This document shows positions 9,678-18,800 of a stretch of DNA of 64,000 bases, piece by piece. The number at the start of each line of letters is the position of its first letter. Position 1 is the first letter of the stretch. The stretch spans positions 260,336 to 324,335 of the forward strand of contig JAAOMT010000201.1 of NCBI GenBank assembly GCA_016748015.1. The letters run 5' to 3'. The DNA is from Geosiphon pyriformis (taxonomy: Eukaryota > Glomeromycota > Glomeromycetes > Archaeosporales > Geosiphonaceae). A program made the position numbers and the translations under genes. The notes below the pieces were generated by a model. It was not told where the DNA came from. It searched no databases and saw nothing but the letters and a program-made list of their open reading frames with translations.

Positions 9678-10352
9678 TTATTTGCTGTGATGTATATATA
9701 TCTGTGATAATTTTCCTTGTTTTACTTTTGATTCTAGACATGGGCACTGATTGTTGCTAGTAGATTTTTTGACGAAAATTTCATGCAATTGTTGAAGAGT
9801 GACATTCGGAAACAATGGTAGTCCCTCACCAGTAAACCAAAATTTCTTTACCCCTCTATCAACGAATTTTTTTATTAGCATACCTGGATCATCTTCTAAG
9901 GGACCGTGGAATTTCTCAAACTTTCGGAGGTACACCCTTGCATGTTTATTGGCTTCTTCTGCCATTTCTTGATTAGTATAGCCAACAATACCGATTTTTT
10001 CCTGAATTGTCGCTATATCGTCTTCTAAGCATAAAAGCAAATCAAATAATCTAATTGGTTTATCTGAAGAGACTTTATCCCTTCTAAGTTCTGCTTCTAA
10101 AACGGGATTGATATCTATACCAAGTTTCCCCTGTATAGGTATTAAATCCCCCACCAATTCTAACAACAATTCATATGAATCAGCATGTTTTTTCGCTTTC
10201 TTGCTTTCCGACACTGCCGTTTGATTTATATTACTGTTAATAACAAGTTTTTTCTGAATAGCTGTTATATCCTTTTTCTTATATAAAAACACTTCGTATA
10301 ATTGAAGAAAATTTTCACTTGGATCAGTTTTATTATTAGTATTACTCGTCAT
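9678..10352 (-). CDS. hypothetical protein built from three related repeats
   Basis: 224 aa, ATG at 10352. It contains three copies of a roughly 23-residue unit of the pattern xLLxLxxDIxxIQxKLGI: about residues 15-37 (ending ITAIQKKLVI), 61-83 (ending LIPIQGKLGI) and 101-123 (ending IATIQEKIGI). The first and third copies are followed by a similar A-x-E-x-x-KHAxxY stretch. The spacing suggests helical hairpin repeats. The C-terminus has a CPCLES sequence. No family recognised. It is transcribed toward the F-box gene (convergent) and lies 490 bp downstream of the dioxygenase remnant on the same strand. Confidence 0.6.
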   Translation of the reverse strand: MTSNTNNKTDPSENFLQLYEVFLYKKKDITAIQKKLVINSNINQTAVSESKKAKKHADSYELLLELVGDLIPIQGKLGIDINPVLEAELRRDKVSSDKPIRLFDLLLCLEDDIATIQEKIGIVGYTNQEMAEEANKHARVYLRKFEKFHGPLEDDPGMLIKKFVDRGVKKFWFTGEGLPLFPNVTLQQLHEIFVKKSTSNNQCPCLESKVKQGKLSQIYIHHSK

Positions 10353-10845
10353 GATTGTTATAATATGGTAATATAATTAATGCGGAAAATAACGCATAAA
10401 TATAAAAATTAAGTGAATATAGCAAATTCAATCTGAAAATAATTATAACCACATCGTAACTGCGAAATTACATCACGTTATAATGAGCCTCAGGGGAGCG
10501 ATGTCATGTGTTTTAAATCCGCGAATCAGAGATCAGCATAGAAGTTCATGGAACATGCCAATAAAAAGCCCCTAATGGGTCATAATCTCATATATTTACA
10601 CGAAAATCTTTATTTAACAAGTGATTATCTGATATATTTACATTTTAAAACCGCTAACTCTATATAATTATTTTTGCTATATAAGTATCGAATTATATCC
10701 CATAGGGTAGTGGATCCTCTGCTTTCAACCCACGTCTGGCACGCGATAAATCTGTAAAGAGTAACGATTATAAATAGCGATTTTTTAGCAATACATATAA
10801 TACAATGAAAAGATTAACACGAACGTACTAGCCCATGTGAAATAA
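10353..10845. other. intergenic, no gene seen
   Basis: Mixed-composition DNA between the repeat protein and the dioxygenase remnant. It holds AT-rich runs, and a GC-richer patch near 10700-10760 that superficially resembles a tRNA but does not fold as one. No ORF with recognisable content. Confidence 0.4.
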
Positions 10846-11366
10846 TTACTTACCAATATTTCCTCGTCTTTTATCGCAAGATCTTTCTGGTATCTTGGTT
10901 TGACTTTTTTTCGGTTGGGAGAGTGTAATTCGGTTATTCAGATCTCGTACATCATTGAGATCTTGCCGAGGAATCGAAGAAAAAACAAATCCACGTGAAT
11001 CCCTCTCAATGCCGGCCTCTAGATCTTCGTATATCGACGAAAAATCGCGCAGATGATGGAAGAAGGTACTGTGAACAAAGTAAACAATACTGTGCCGGAT
11101 CCCTCGAGTTATGGGAAAATTTCCATGAAGGAGAAGACGTGAGGAGAAAGCAACGATTTGTCGGGGCGAAGCGGAACGACAATCTGGAGTTGGGGGAACC
11201 ATAATTCGCCTCCCTCGAAATCACCCAATGCGACTGAACAACAAAGAGAATTTGGCTCGTCATGTTCATCCCAATGAAAGTCACTTATTGTATTGAAGTT
11301 AATCGCGATCATAGGGAAGACTCCGAATGACCTTGGCGCAAATGCTCCCCATTCTAGCTTTAGCAA
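10846..11366 (-). pseudogene. TET/JBP-type 2-oxoglutarate/Fe(II) dioxygenase domain, frameshifted
   Basis: Two overlapping minus-strand frames make one domain. The first (11366 downward) has the HxD iron ligands in FHWDEHDEP (H31, D33) and LGDFEGGELWFPQL. After a one-base slip near 11165-11175 the second (from 11202 in the next frame, ending 10846) has SRLLLHGNFPITRGIRHSIV with the distal His and the Arg that binds 2-oxoglutarate. The G-D-x-x-G-G-E-L and H-(G/S)-x-x-P-(V/I)-T-x-G-x-R-H-S pattern is that of fungal TET/JBP oxygenases, which oxidise methylated or thymine bases in DNA or RNA and are often linked to transposons in fungi. No ATG begins the domain cleanly, and the upstream gene ends at 11370, so an N-terminal part is missing. 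Probably a remnant; a sequencing indel is the alternative. Confidence 0.6.
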
Positions 11367-11369
11367 TTT

Positions 11370-12842
11370 TTAAAATGGAGATGAAACAGTAGGACTCGGG
11401 TGTATATTTCGGGGTGGATGAGTATTAGCTTGTTCTAATGCCTGTATTAGTAAGCTATTATTAACGATCATGACGTTTCTTAAGGTCAATAGTAAGCGAA
11501 CGAGAGCTTTAGTATTCGATGCGTGTGGTGATAATGGAATTTCAGCGTTATCAAGATGGAAATATCTTGGTATACCACCCAGATCCTTCATAAGAACATT
11601 TAATCGCATAGTAGTGCCAGCTATTTGTATTCCAACAATCCCAAATTGATTGCCAACCGGTCTACACAGCGCATCCACAAAGCTCACTCCATCTAAAGTC
11701 TCTCTCCACAATTTCACATCATCATCCGTTTTCTTTGAATTACTACATAAAATACGTGAAGATTCAACATATAATAATTCTAAAAATTTGTCACCCCATT
11801 TCAACAGTCCCATAATGTCAGGTTTCTTTCCCATTCGTTCTCTGACTGCTCCTGCATTTCGTTGAGCCTTACTTGCTAGGCTCTGTCGTTCTGCTGTACT
11901 TAAACAGATACTACCATTATGTAGGTCCCCTAAACTCGATCGGAGCAAAGGCAGTATAATATCCGAAATATATGTTCCTTCACTTTGCTCACTACGTGAT
12001 ATACTCATGAATACTGGGTTACTCCATGTTTCACCACTAATGAAAAGTAAATTAGAAATATTAAAAAAATTTGCACTTCATAGACTGTATAGCACTCTAA
12101 TACTAACTGCTGAAGAATCAAAATAATACTTACAGTACACCAAGAATTCGTTCACTAGTTTCCACCAACTTATGTTCGCTTTCTTTCCATTTTTTGTTAT
12201 GAAAAATATTTCTCGTGGCTTGTGAAGTATTCGAGTTATTAAACCTACCCACAAATTCATCACACATCCTTGTAACCGATTCAGGGATATCGCATTTCAT
12301 ATTCTCCCGCGGTTCCAAAAAAACTTTCTTTTGCCTGCGCCCCAAATTTTTTATTAGGCCCGAATCGTCGGTAAGAATCATATTCGCTTTGGGATCTTGC
12401 CACGTAAGTTCTGACGGATTTATATGTTCGAGAGCTTGCCTAAGCGCTCCGTAAAGATTCGCATCAATTTCTGATCCGGGATGCTTAATATACAAGTTCA
12501 TTAACTTTCGGACAAAAGAATACCTCACTTTGATAAAATATCTGAGACATACCTCGAGCTTGTATTTTAACATTTTAATATTCGCCACAATCTCTTCATG
12601 GCTATAATCAGGGGGTAACTCCCTCTCTATATTCAACGCTTTGAATGCTTTCAGACCTTTAATGCTGATATAACCACTTGAAATCTATGGCAAATGCAAT
12701 AATAAATTAGTACCGGTACAAGCCAACCTCACATTATATCTGTTTATATACTACGCCCGCACATGTGCGTTTTCAGAATTTAAAAATATCACTGTTTTGG
12801 CAGATAGTCACGCACAGTCAAGGAGGAGCAAACTCTCGACAT
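11370..12842 (-). CDS. spliced gene, PD-(D/E)XK-like family protein (about 414 aa)
   Basis: Proposed exons on the minus strand: 12842-12816 (ATG at 12842), 12684-12134, 12036-11370. Intron 2 (12133-12037) is clear: GTAAGT donor, TCTAAT branch site, CATTAG acceptor, and joining keeps the frame (ERILGV-LGETWSNPVF). Intron 1 (12815-12685) has a TACTAAT branch site and CCATAG acceptor but a weaker GTGCGT donor. The C-terminal half has SEQSEGTY, then KKPDIM (D about 266) and ELLYVESS (E about 284), a pattern like the PD-(D/E)XK nuclease core, though the usual Lys after E-x is Ser. The section KLWRETLDGVSFVDALCRPVGNQFGIVGIQ fits a family that I recall as greatly expanded in Rhizophagus. Function unknown; a catalytically altered nuclease fold is inference. 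Exon 1 and part of exon 2 lie within the right inverted repeat. Confidence 0.75.
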
Positions 12843-12863
12843 CCAGAGGATATCGCTCTTCCG
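12530..12863. repeat. right 334-bp inverted repeat of the central segment
   Basis: Mirror of 4525-4858. It contains the start codon, first intron and part of exon 2 of the PD-(D/E)XK-like gene. The outer end (CGGAAGAGCG read inward) is only 19 bases from the adapter sequence at 12883. Confidence 0.9.
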
Positions 12864-12882
12864 AGCTGGCATTCCCCAACCT

Positions 12883-12901
12883 CTGTCTCTTATACACATC
12901 T
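12883..12901. other. Tn5/Nextera mosaic-end sequence (library artefact)
   Basis: CTGTCTCTTATACACATCT, the exact 19-nt transposase mosaic end used in Nextera libraries. It is not expected in a fungal chromosome. The sequence to its right corresponds to the interior of the left arm (near 4016) in reverse, so the right arm starts abruptly at the adapter. The join 12863-12902 should be treated as artificial. Confidence 0.95.
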
Positions 12902-13291
12902 ATGAGATTTATATTTTTTTATAGTATATTTTACTAATTTTCTATTAAAACCTTTTCTATAAAGATTCATATAACACCAATATTTTCTTGAAAATTGTCT
13001 AATAGTTATTAAAAATACTAATTTAAGACTTTTAAACACTGTTCTTTGTAATTTTTTTCATAAATAATTTTATTTATTATATGTATATCTTTTAGTAACT
13101 CCCTAATATCTTTTAATAAAATTTAATTTACAATAAAATTTTGAAAAAAAATGTATTTATGTCTTATACTTTCAATTAATTTTTTAATTGTATTTTTTTG
13201 AGTAAAAAAATCAGATTCCAAAGATATTACTTAACATACATAACAAAAAACTTTTGAAAAATTTTTGATTTTTTTTTTGCATTTTTAGCAT
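12902..13291. repeat. right arm of the inverted duplication, LTR-flanking part
   Basis: Reverse-strand copy of 2873-3058 plus 3811-4016, without the solo LTR found in the left arm. It begins exactly after the adapter sequence. Diverged by scattered substitutions from the left arm. No gene. Confidence 0.75.
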
Positions 13292-14066
13292 TGTTACAGA
13301 TGATTATTTGGGTAGTTAGAGTAAATAACAAAGCCATAACTTGGTGCTTAATTAATATGAAATAATAATAATCTGAAAGTTTTTGCATTTTGAAGATTTT
13401 AATTAAGTTCTTTGTATAATGGACAGAGATTTCCATGTTATTTTATCTGTAGCTTTCTGAAATTACAATTCCATCAATTTTTTTTTCAGCTTGGTGGCCA
13501 GCAATTCTCTGATAAGCAATTCTTAATTTTTACACATTCTATCACTTGCAGGAGTCTTTTATCAGGCAATCCTTGATATTAATAACTCAGCACTTAATTT
13601 TTAAGAAATTTAGTAAACCACCAACAAGATACAAAAAAATAAAAAAAGATAAAATAAAGAAAATTAAGCCAAGACAATACAAATTAATATTCTATTAATT
13701 GTTATAATTAAAAGCTATTGTTCTCATGTGGTTTAAGTATTAATTACTATCAACATTTAAAGTTAATAGTGAGCAATTGGATTTGAGATGCTAAATAATA
13801 TATTTATTAATATTTGAAATAATATGATTTCTAACTAGAGAATAGTAATTAATAAATTTTTGTCTAAGAATTCTGTCTTTTTTGCTTCTAATGCTATTGC
13901 TATATATATATATTTTCTAGTTTTACAAAATTGCTTTGAATTGTCTGTTCTTGCTAATTATTGCTTTGTTTTCTTACATTATAACTAATTATTCTATATT
14001 ATAATACATTATCCTATATTATAATATATTATTCTATATTATTCTGCATTATAATACATTATTCTA

Positions 14067-15401
14067 CAAAGAGGTATAAAAAGTATTGGACACTTAATAT
14101 AATATATAAAAAAAGCTATATATAGTAATACCATTACCAATTTAAGCCATAATTTTTTTTATAATTACTTATAGTTATAATCTACAAATCAACATAAATC
14201 ACATCCTTGTAAAACACAACAGTGGATTATATGCATATATATAAAATATCAAACATTCTTGTTGTGAAAAAATTTACCACATCAAATGTGTCTTGAAAAA
14301 GAACTTTCTAAATACCAAAAAGGAGAAATTATTTTAGCAATAAAATTAAAACATACAAACAGTAAGATTTTCACGACTATTAGATGTTCATGTTCTTCTG
14401 TAATACATATATGGAAGTCATACAAGCTAAAAAAACTTCTTAAAAAACGAATGGGCCAATCACAAATTCTTGACAAATGCATACATAAACAACTTAAATA
14501 TTCAATAATGGAGAATAAAGAAACCTACTGCCAAACTTTTTCTCAAATATGATTGAATTTTATTAAAGATACCAATAAATCTATTTCTATACAAACTATT
14601 CGAAATGGATTAGCTCAAGAAAGACTTCATTTGTGCATTCCTTGTCTCAAGCCATTAATTTCTAAATCAAATAAAGAAAAACATTTATAATAGGCTTGTA
14701 CTTATGAAAATTGGACAGTAGAAGATTTTAAATGAGTTGTTTGGTCAGATGAATCTACATATACACAATTTAGAACTACAGAATTTGGACATATATGATG
14801 TAAACCTTCCAAAGAGTTTCATAAGGATTGTATTGCAGCCATAGTTAGAAAAAACTTTGGTCACATGTTTTGAGAATGTTTTTCATGGGTTGGTTTGGGT
14901 CCTTTATTTCTTTTGGTTGGTCATATTACTAGAGTTATACACCATGAAACCTTGGTTAATTATGCAATTCCTACAGTAAAACTTCATGCAAAAAAAACTA
15001 AAAAAAAGTTTTTTTTTCAAGAAGACAATACATCAATCGATACATCAAAAGTTGCATGTTCTTTTCTTACTTCCTTGGCCAGCACAAAGTCCTGATATTA
15101 TTCCAATAGAAAATTTTTGGTCATATATTGAAGTTAAAATTAGTTAACATAATTCACAACTCTCAAATATTGTACAATTAGAACAGTGGGTTAAGGAAGA
15201 ATGGGATGCAATACCTGTAAATTACTATCATAATTTAATCAAGTCTATGCCATGTCAAGTTCAAGCTATTCTTGAAGCAAATGGGGGTCAAACAAAATAC
15301 TAACATGTATTTTAATATAATAATAAAAAATTAACAATTCATAAGTTAGTTCTTTTATATAACATATTATAAAAGTGTCTAATACTTTTTATACCTCTCT
15401 G
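14067..15401 (+). mobile_element. Tc1/mariner-type DNA transposon with TA duplication
   Basis: 1335 bp. Terminal inverted repeats CAAAGAGGTATAAAAAGTAT at the left and the reverse complement of CAGAGAGGTATAAAAAGTAT at the right, flanked by TA at 14065-14066 and 15402-15403. It sits within the LTR of the right arm; the left arm gives the uninterrupted site, so the insertion came after the duplication. Confidence 0.92.
14286..15303 (+). pseudogene. Tc1/mariner transposase, inactivated
   Basis: Plus-strand remnant starting MCLEKELSKYQKGEII (14286) with a helix-turn-helix-like N-terminus. Catalytic landmarks remain: VVWSDES (about 14736) for the first Asp, FFQEDNTSIDTSK (about 15010) for the second, and WPAQSPDIIPIENFW (about 15075) for the third, the last in a frame shifted by one base near 15068. 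In-frame stops at 14550, 14734 and elsewhere lie where Trp or similar residues are expected, suggesting TGG to TGA changes. It would have cut and pasted the element at TA sites; now dead. Confidence 0.88.
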
Positions 15402-15524
15402 TATGTTATAATGCATTATCTAATGTTATTGCATGTTATTCTGTATCTTTCACGTTTCATCATGTTTTTCTTTAGATTATGTTTTTCTTTTTTTCTTTGA
15501 TAAGCTTTTTTTTTTTAAGTAACA

Positions 15525-15850
15525 ATATTTAGGAATTATATATCAATAAATCTAAAAGAATATTCAATCAAAAAATAAAACAATAGATTAAAGATTTCAT
15601 TAGAAAAAAGACAAATTCTAGACTATACATCAAAACAATCTATTAACTACATATCATATTTCAAAATTATTCAGAAATAATATTACACCAAGAAATAGAA
15701 ACAATAACTGTTAATTAATAAAAAAAATAAACAACTCTCAATATGAAGAAATAAGAAACAAAATTGAACAAACAGTATTAAAAAAAAAAGTAATAGACTT
15801 AATTCAAAATAAAAATTTTGATGAAGCTTAATATTAAAAAAAAAAGATAA
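15525..15850 (+). pseudogene. gypsy ORF3 3' end remnant
   Basis: Plus-strand translation gives ELYINKSKRIFNQK, then KKTNSRLYIKTIY and LHIIFQNYSEIIL, clearly the same protein as ORF3 of element B (18192-18443). It ends in a purine-rich tract (AAAAAAAAAAGATAA) immediately before the LTR starting at 15851. Several stops. Its upstream part has been replaced by the LTR ending at 15524. Confidence 0.65.
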
Positions 15851-16640
15851 TGTTATTCATAAAAAAAATACAAAAAAGAAAAACAGATAGAAAAATAGAC
15901 CAATAAAAAATAATACTTAGCAAGTAAACACAATGTCAAAAAATTATAACATATTGCTTAGCAATATGCATATTGTTAGTGAATTATAGTATACTGCTTA
16001 GCAATAAGCATATTGTTAGTAAATTATAGCACACTGCTTAGCAATGAGCATATTGTCAGAAAATCATAATATATTGCTTAGCAATAAGCACATTGTTAAA
16101 AAAAATAGGACATATTGCTTAAAAAAATAGAAGATCTTATATAATAAAAAATAGATATATATAACAAAAGTGTTAGAAACAAAAAAAACAAAATCAATAC
16201 AAACAAAATCAATAAAATCTATTAATTATCCAATACTTTTTCCTTCAAAAAATAGTTTTTTTACAAATTGAAATGAAATCAAATTACATATCAATAAAAT
16301 ATCAATTATTACCTAAATCTATATTAGCATTACTTGATTAAAAAATATTAATTATATTTACTCTATCAACACTCCATGTTGATAGAATCTAATACTTAAC
16401 TATACTAAACTAATAGTTCTTGATCACAACTATTAACAGAATACTAATTTTTTATTTTTATTTTCTTTTATTTTCTTTTGTTTTATTTCTTTGTTGTTTA
16501 CTAATTGATTAAAAAAATTAAGTACTAAATATTTGACATCAAAGATAGTCTGATAAAAGACCTAAAAATAAGGGTAGAAATTTAAAAATAGCTTATTAAA
16601 AGAACATGACTTCCAAAATTAATTAGTGTTATAAGTAAAC
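15851..16640 (+). repeat. LTR fragment (3' LTR, truncated)
   Basis: Starts TGTTATTCAT after the PPT of the ORF3 remnant. It contains about four tandem units of roughly 48 bp built on TTGCTTAGCAATAAGCATATTG (about 15925-16100), the reverse of the ATTGCT-x-AGCAAT units in the LTRs of B and C. It loses similarity near 16640, where an opposite-strand LTR fragment begins. Confidence 0.6.
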
Positions 16641-17200
16641 TTAGTGGTATATGGTAGTAACATTTGGTGCTTTAATTTGGGTTTCTAGAAAGCTTTTAAT
16701 GATTTTCTTTTGGTAGACTTGTTTGGTATATTAGTGTTATCAATCTTTGAAGATCTGTTTGATTGATATGAATTTACTTATAAAGTTCTTTGGTTATAAA
16801 GCATAAAGAGATATTTTACAGTGTTATAACTTCTTGTATATGAATGTGAGCTATCTTCTCCAAGCTAATAAACACAGTTGTTAGGGTCTGGCAGTATATT
16901 TTCACCCTTCTGGTAAGCTACTAAGTTAATATTAATATTCAAACTTAAAAAGAGCTTTCTTTTTTTATCAGACTATTATAAAGTCTATTTTCAGACAGTC
17001 AATTTTTTTATGTTGCTGTTCTATAAGAGAGAATAAAAGAAAATAAAAGAAAATAAATAGTATTGTTAATTATTATGATCAAAAATGATTGGTTCAAGTC
17101 ATTAGTGGTTTGAAACATTTATGTTAAAAGCATTTGGCTAGAAACAAAGATAAGAACAAGATTAATTTAACTAAAATACATAAATACAAAAATCATATAA
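16640..17200 (-). repeat. fragment of an E-type LTR, minus orientation
   Basis: Its reverse complement follows the 3' half of the LTR of element E (compare 20190-20719): the AGCACCAAA-like end near 16655, the CTTGGAGAAGAAAGCTCACATT-like stretch near 16850, and GACAGATGCTCTTAGCAT-like sequence near 17120. Short decayed remnant. 17200-17314 shows nothing recognisable. Confidence 0.5.
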
Positions 17201-17314
17201 ACGTAAATTTTGAATTTGTTTAATATTTCTTTATTTCAGTAAAATAAAATATAAGTGAGACCAAGAAATATATAATAAATACAGATAGAAAAAAGTTAAT
17301 TCTTTTTTGGCTGT

Positions 17315-18111
17315 TGTTACAGGTGATTATTTGGGGTCTCAAATCAAATAACAAACTTGTAACCTGGTGCTCAAAAGCTATTTCTGATAATGGTGATCTG
17401 AAGGATTGTTTGTTTGAAGGTTTTGGTTGTTGAGTTCTTTGTATAATAGACAAAAATTCAATAGTAGTTTATCTGTAGCTTTCCAGAATCACAGTTCTGT
17501 CAATTTTTCTCTCGACATGGTGGCCGGCAATTCTTAATGTTAATAACTTAGTGCTTAATCTTCAATCAATTAGTAAAACAAAAAAGTAACAACAATAAAA
17601 GAAAATAAAACAAAGAATAACAGAAAATAAAAAATAAGAAATCAGCCAAGGCAATGAATGTTAGTAATTCATCAATAGCCATGATTAAGAGCTATTGTTT
17701 CAGTGTGATTAAGTATTAATTACTATCACCATGAAGTGTTAATAGTGGAGAGTGGATTGAAATGGTGATTAATTATTTATTAATATTGTGAATGAAATGT
17801 TTTTAACTAAAGAATTCTTTCTTTTTTACTTCTAACATTATTGCTATATATACATAATTAATGTTCTACGAAATTGCTCACATTCTTGAGCAATGTGCTA
17901 TGATTTCTTGAACAATGTGCCCTAATTTTCTAATATTGCTCCACATTGCTGAGTAATGTATTGTGTTTTCTGACATTGCTCTATATTGCTGAGCAATGTG
18001 TCGTGATTTCCGTTATTGCTCTATATTGCTAAGCAATGTGCTTACATGTTAAATGCTATTTGCTTATTGGTTTACTATTTTCCTATATCTGTTTTCTTTT
18101 TATGAGTAACA
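17315..18111 (-). repeat. 3' LTR of element B
   Basis: 797 bp, TGTTACAGG...GAGTAACA. Contains four to five tandem units with the hairpin ATTGCT-x-AGCAAT at about 17875-18045 and a TATATATACATAA-like box (about 17844). Its inner edge is followed by a polypurine tract on the minus strand. Confidence 0.85.
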
Positions 18112-18800
18112 TTATCTTCTCCTTTTTAATATTAAGCTTTGTTGAAATCTTCATTTTGAATTAGCTCTAATACTTTTTTTTCTAGTATTGTTTATTTAAC
18201 TTTATTTTTCACATCTTCTTCTTGTACATTGTTTATTCTTCCCCATTGGTTAATAGTTATAGTTTCCATGTCAGAGTATAACAGTATTTCTAGATAGTTT
18301 TGAAATATGTTGTGCAGTTGGTAAATTGTTCTCACATATAGTGTTGAGTTTGTTTTTTTTCCAATAAATTCTTCAATTTGCTGTATTATGTTTTGGTTAA
18401 ATATTCTCTTAAATTTGTCAATATACAACTCCTGAATATTCAACTTTCAACCTAACTAATAGTAATAATATGATATTGAAAGTTGTTCTGTCTATTGCTT
18501 CCAATTCTTTTTTGTAAGTTCTTTTGTTGGTGCCATAATAGATATTTTTCTAAAAGTGTTCTTTACTTTTTCTATTATGTTATTTGACCAGTTTTTATAT
18601 TTCTTTGGTAACCACTGATATAATGTATTCTTTGTCTTTCTTTTGGTGTTTCGATAGCAAATTGTTTGATTATTAATAATAATTTCCATGTCTAATGATT
18701 GCTGACTTAATGTCTGGAATAATTGTTGAGCTATGGTGTAAATGTGATCTGGTATTTCCATTTTTTTTTCTTGGTTGCTTTTGTCATGTATACTGTGTCT
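18112..18800 (-). pseudogene. ORF3 of element B (post-integrase protein), broken
   Basis: Two surviving pieces: 18492-18761 (MEIPDHIYTIAQQLF... KKYKNWSNNIIEKVKN) and 18192-18443 (ELYIDKFKRIFNQNIIQQIEEFIGKK... INQWGRINN). The same protein appears after the integrase in C, D, E and two remnants. It is helical and lysine-rich, with no membrane segment or signal peptide. No known family. Confidence 0.6.

Larger units (their letters stand above)
13292..15524 (-). repeat. LTR, right arm of the inverted duplication (split by Tc1/mariner)
   Basis: Minus-orientation counterpart of 1975-2872. It runs 13292-14066 and resumes at 15404-15524 after the Tc1/mariner insert. Once the insert and its TA duplication are removed it is 896 bp against 898 bp on the left. 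Ends TGTTACAG and AAGTAACA on the plus strand. The 13227-13436 ORF spanning its end is not a gene. Confidence 0.75.

Noticed and set aside
10700-10760. tRNA-like patch (GGTAGTGGATCC...TTTCAACCC)
   Set aside because: Loose A- and B-box resemblance only; no cloverleaf can be drawn with a proper acceptor stem on either strand.
10995-11284. several overlapping ORFs at 10995-11204 (+) and 11006-11284 (-)
   Set aside because: Shadows of the two frames that carry the dioxygenase motifs.
12863-12883. Illumina adapter reading of GCTCTTCCGAGCT at the outer end of the right repeat
   Set aside because: It differs from the adapter (GCTCTTCCGATCT) and the same bases are in both repeats, so it is probably genomic; the true adapter is the mosaic end at 12883.
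15925-16100. CRISPR-like regular repeats
   Set aside because: Units are contiguous variants of an LTR hairpin repeat with no unique spacers, in a eukaryotic genome.
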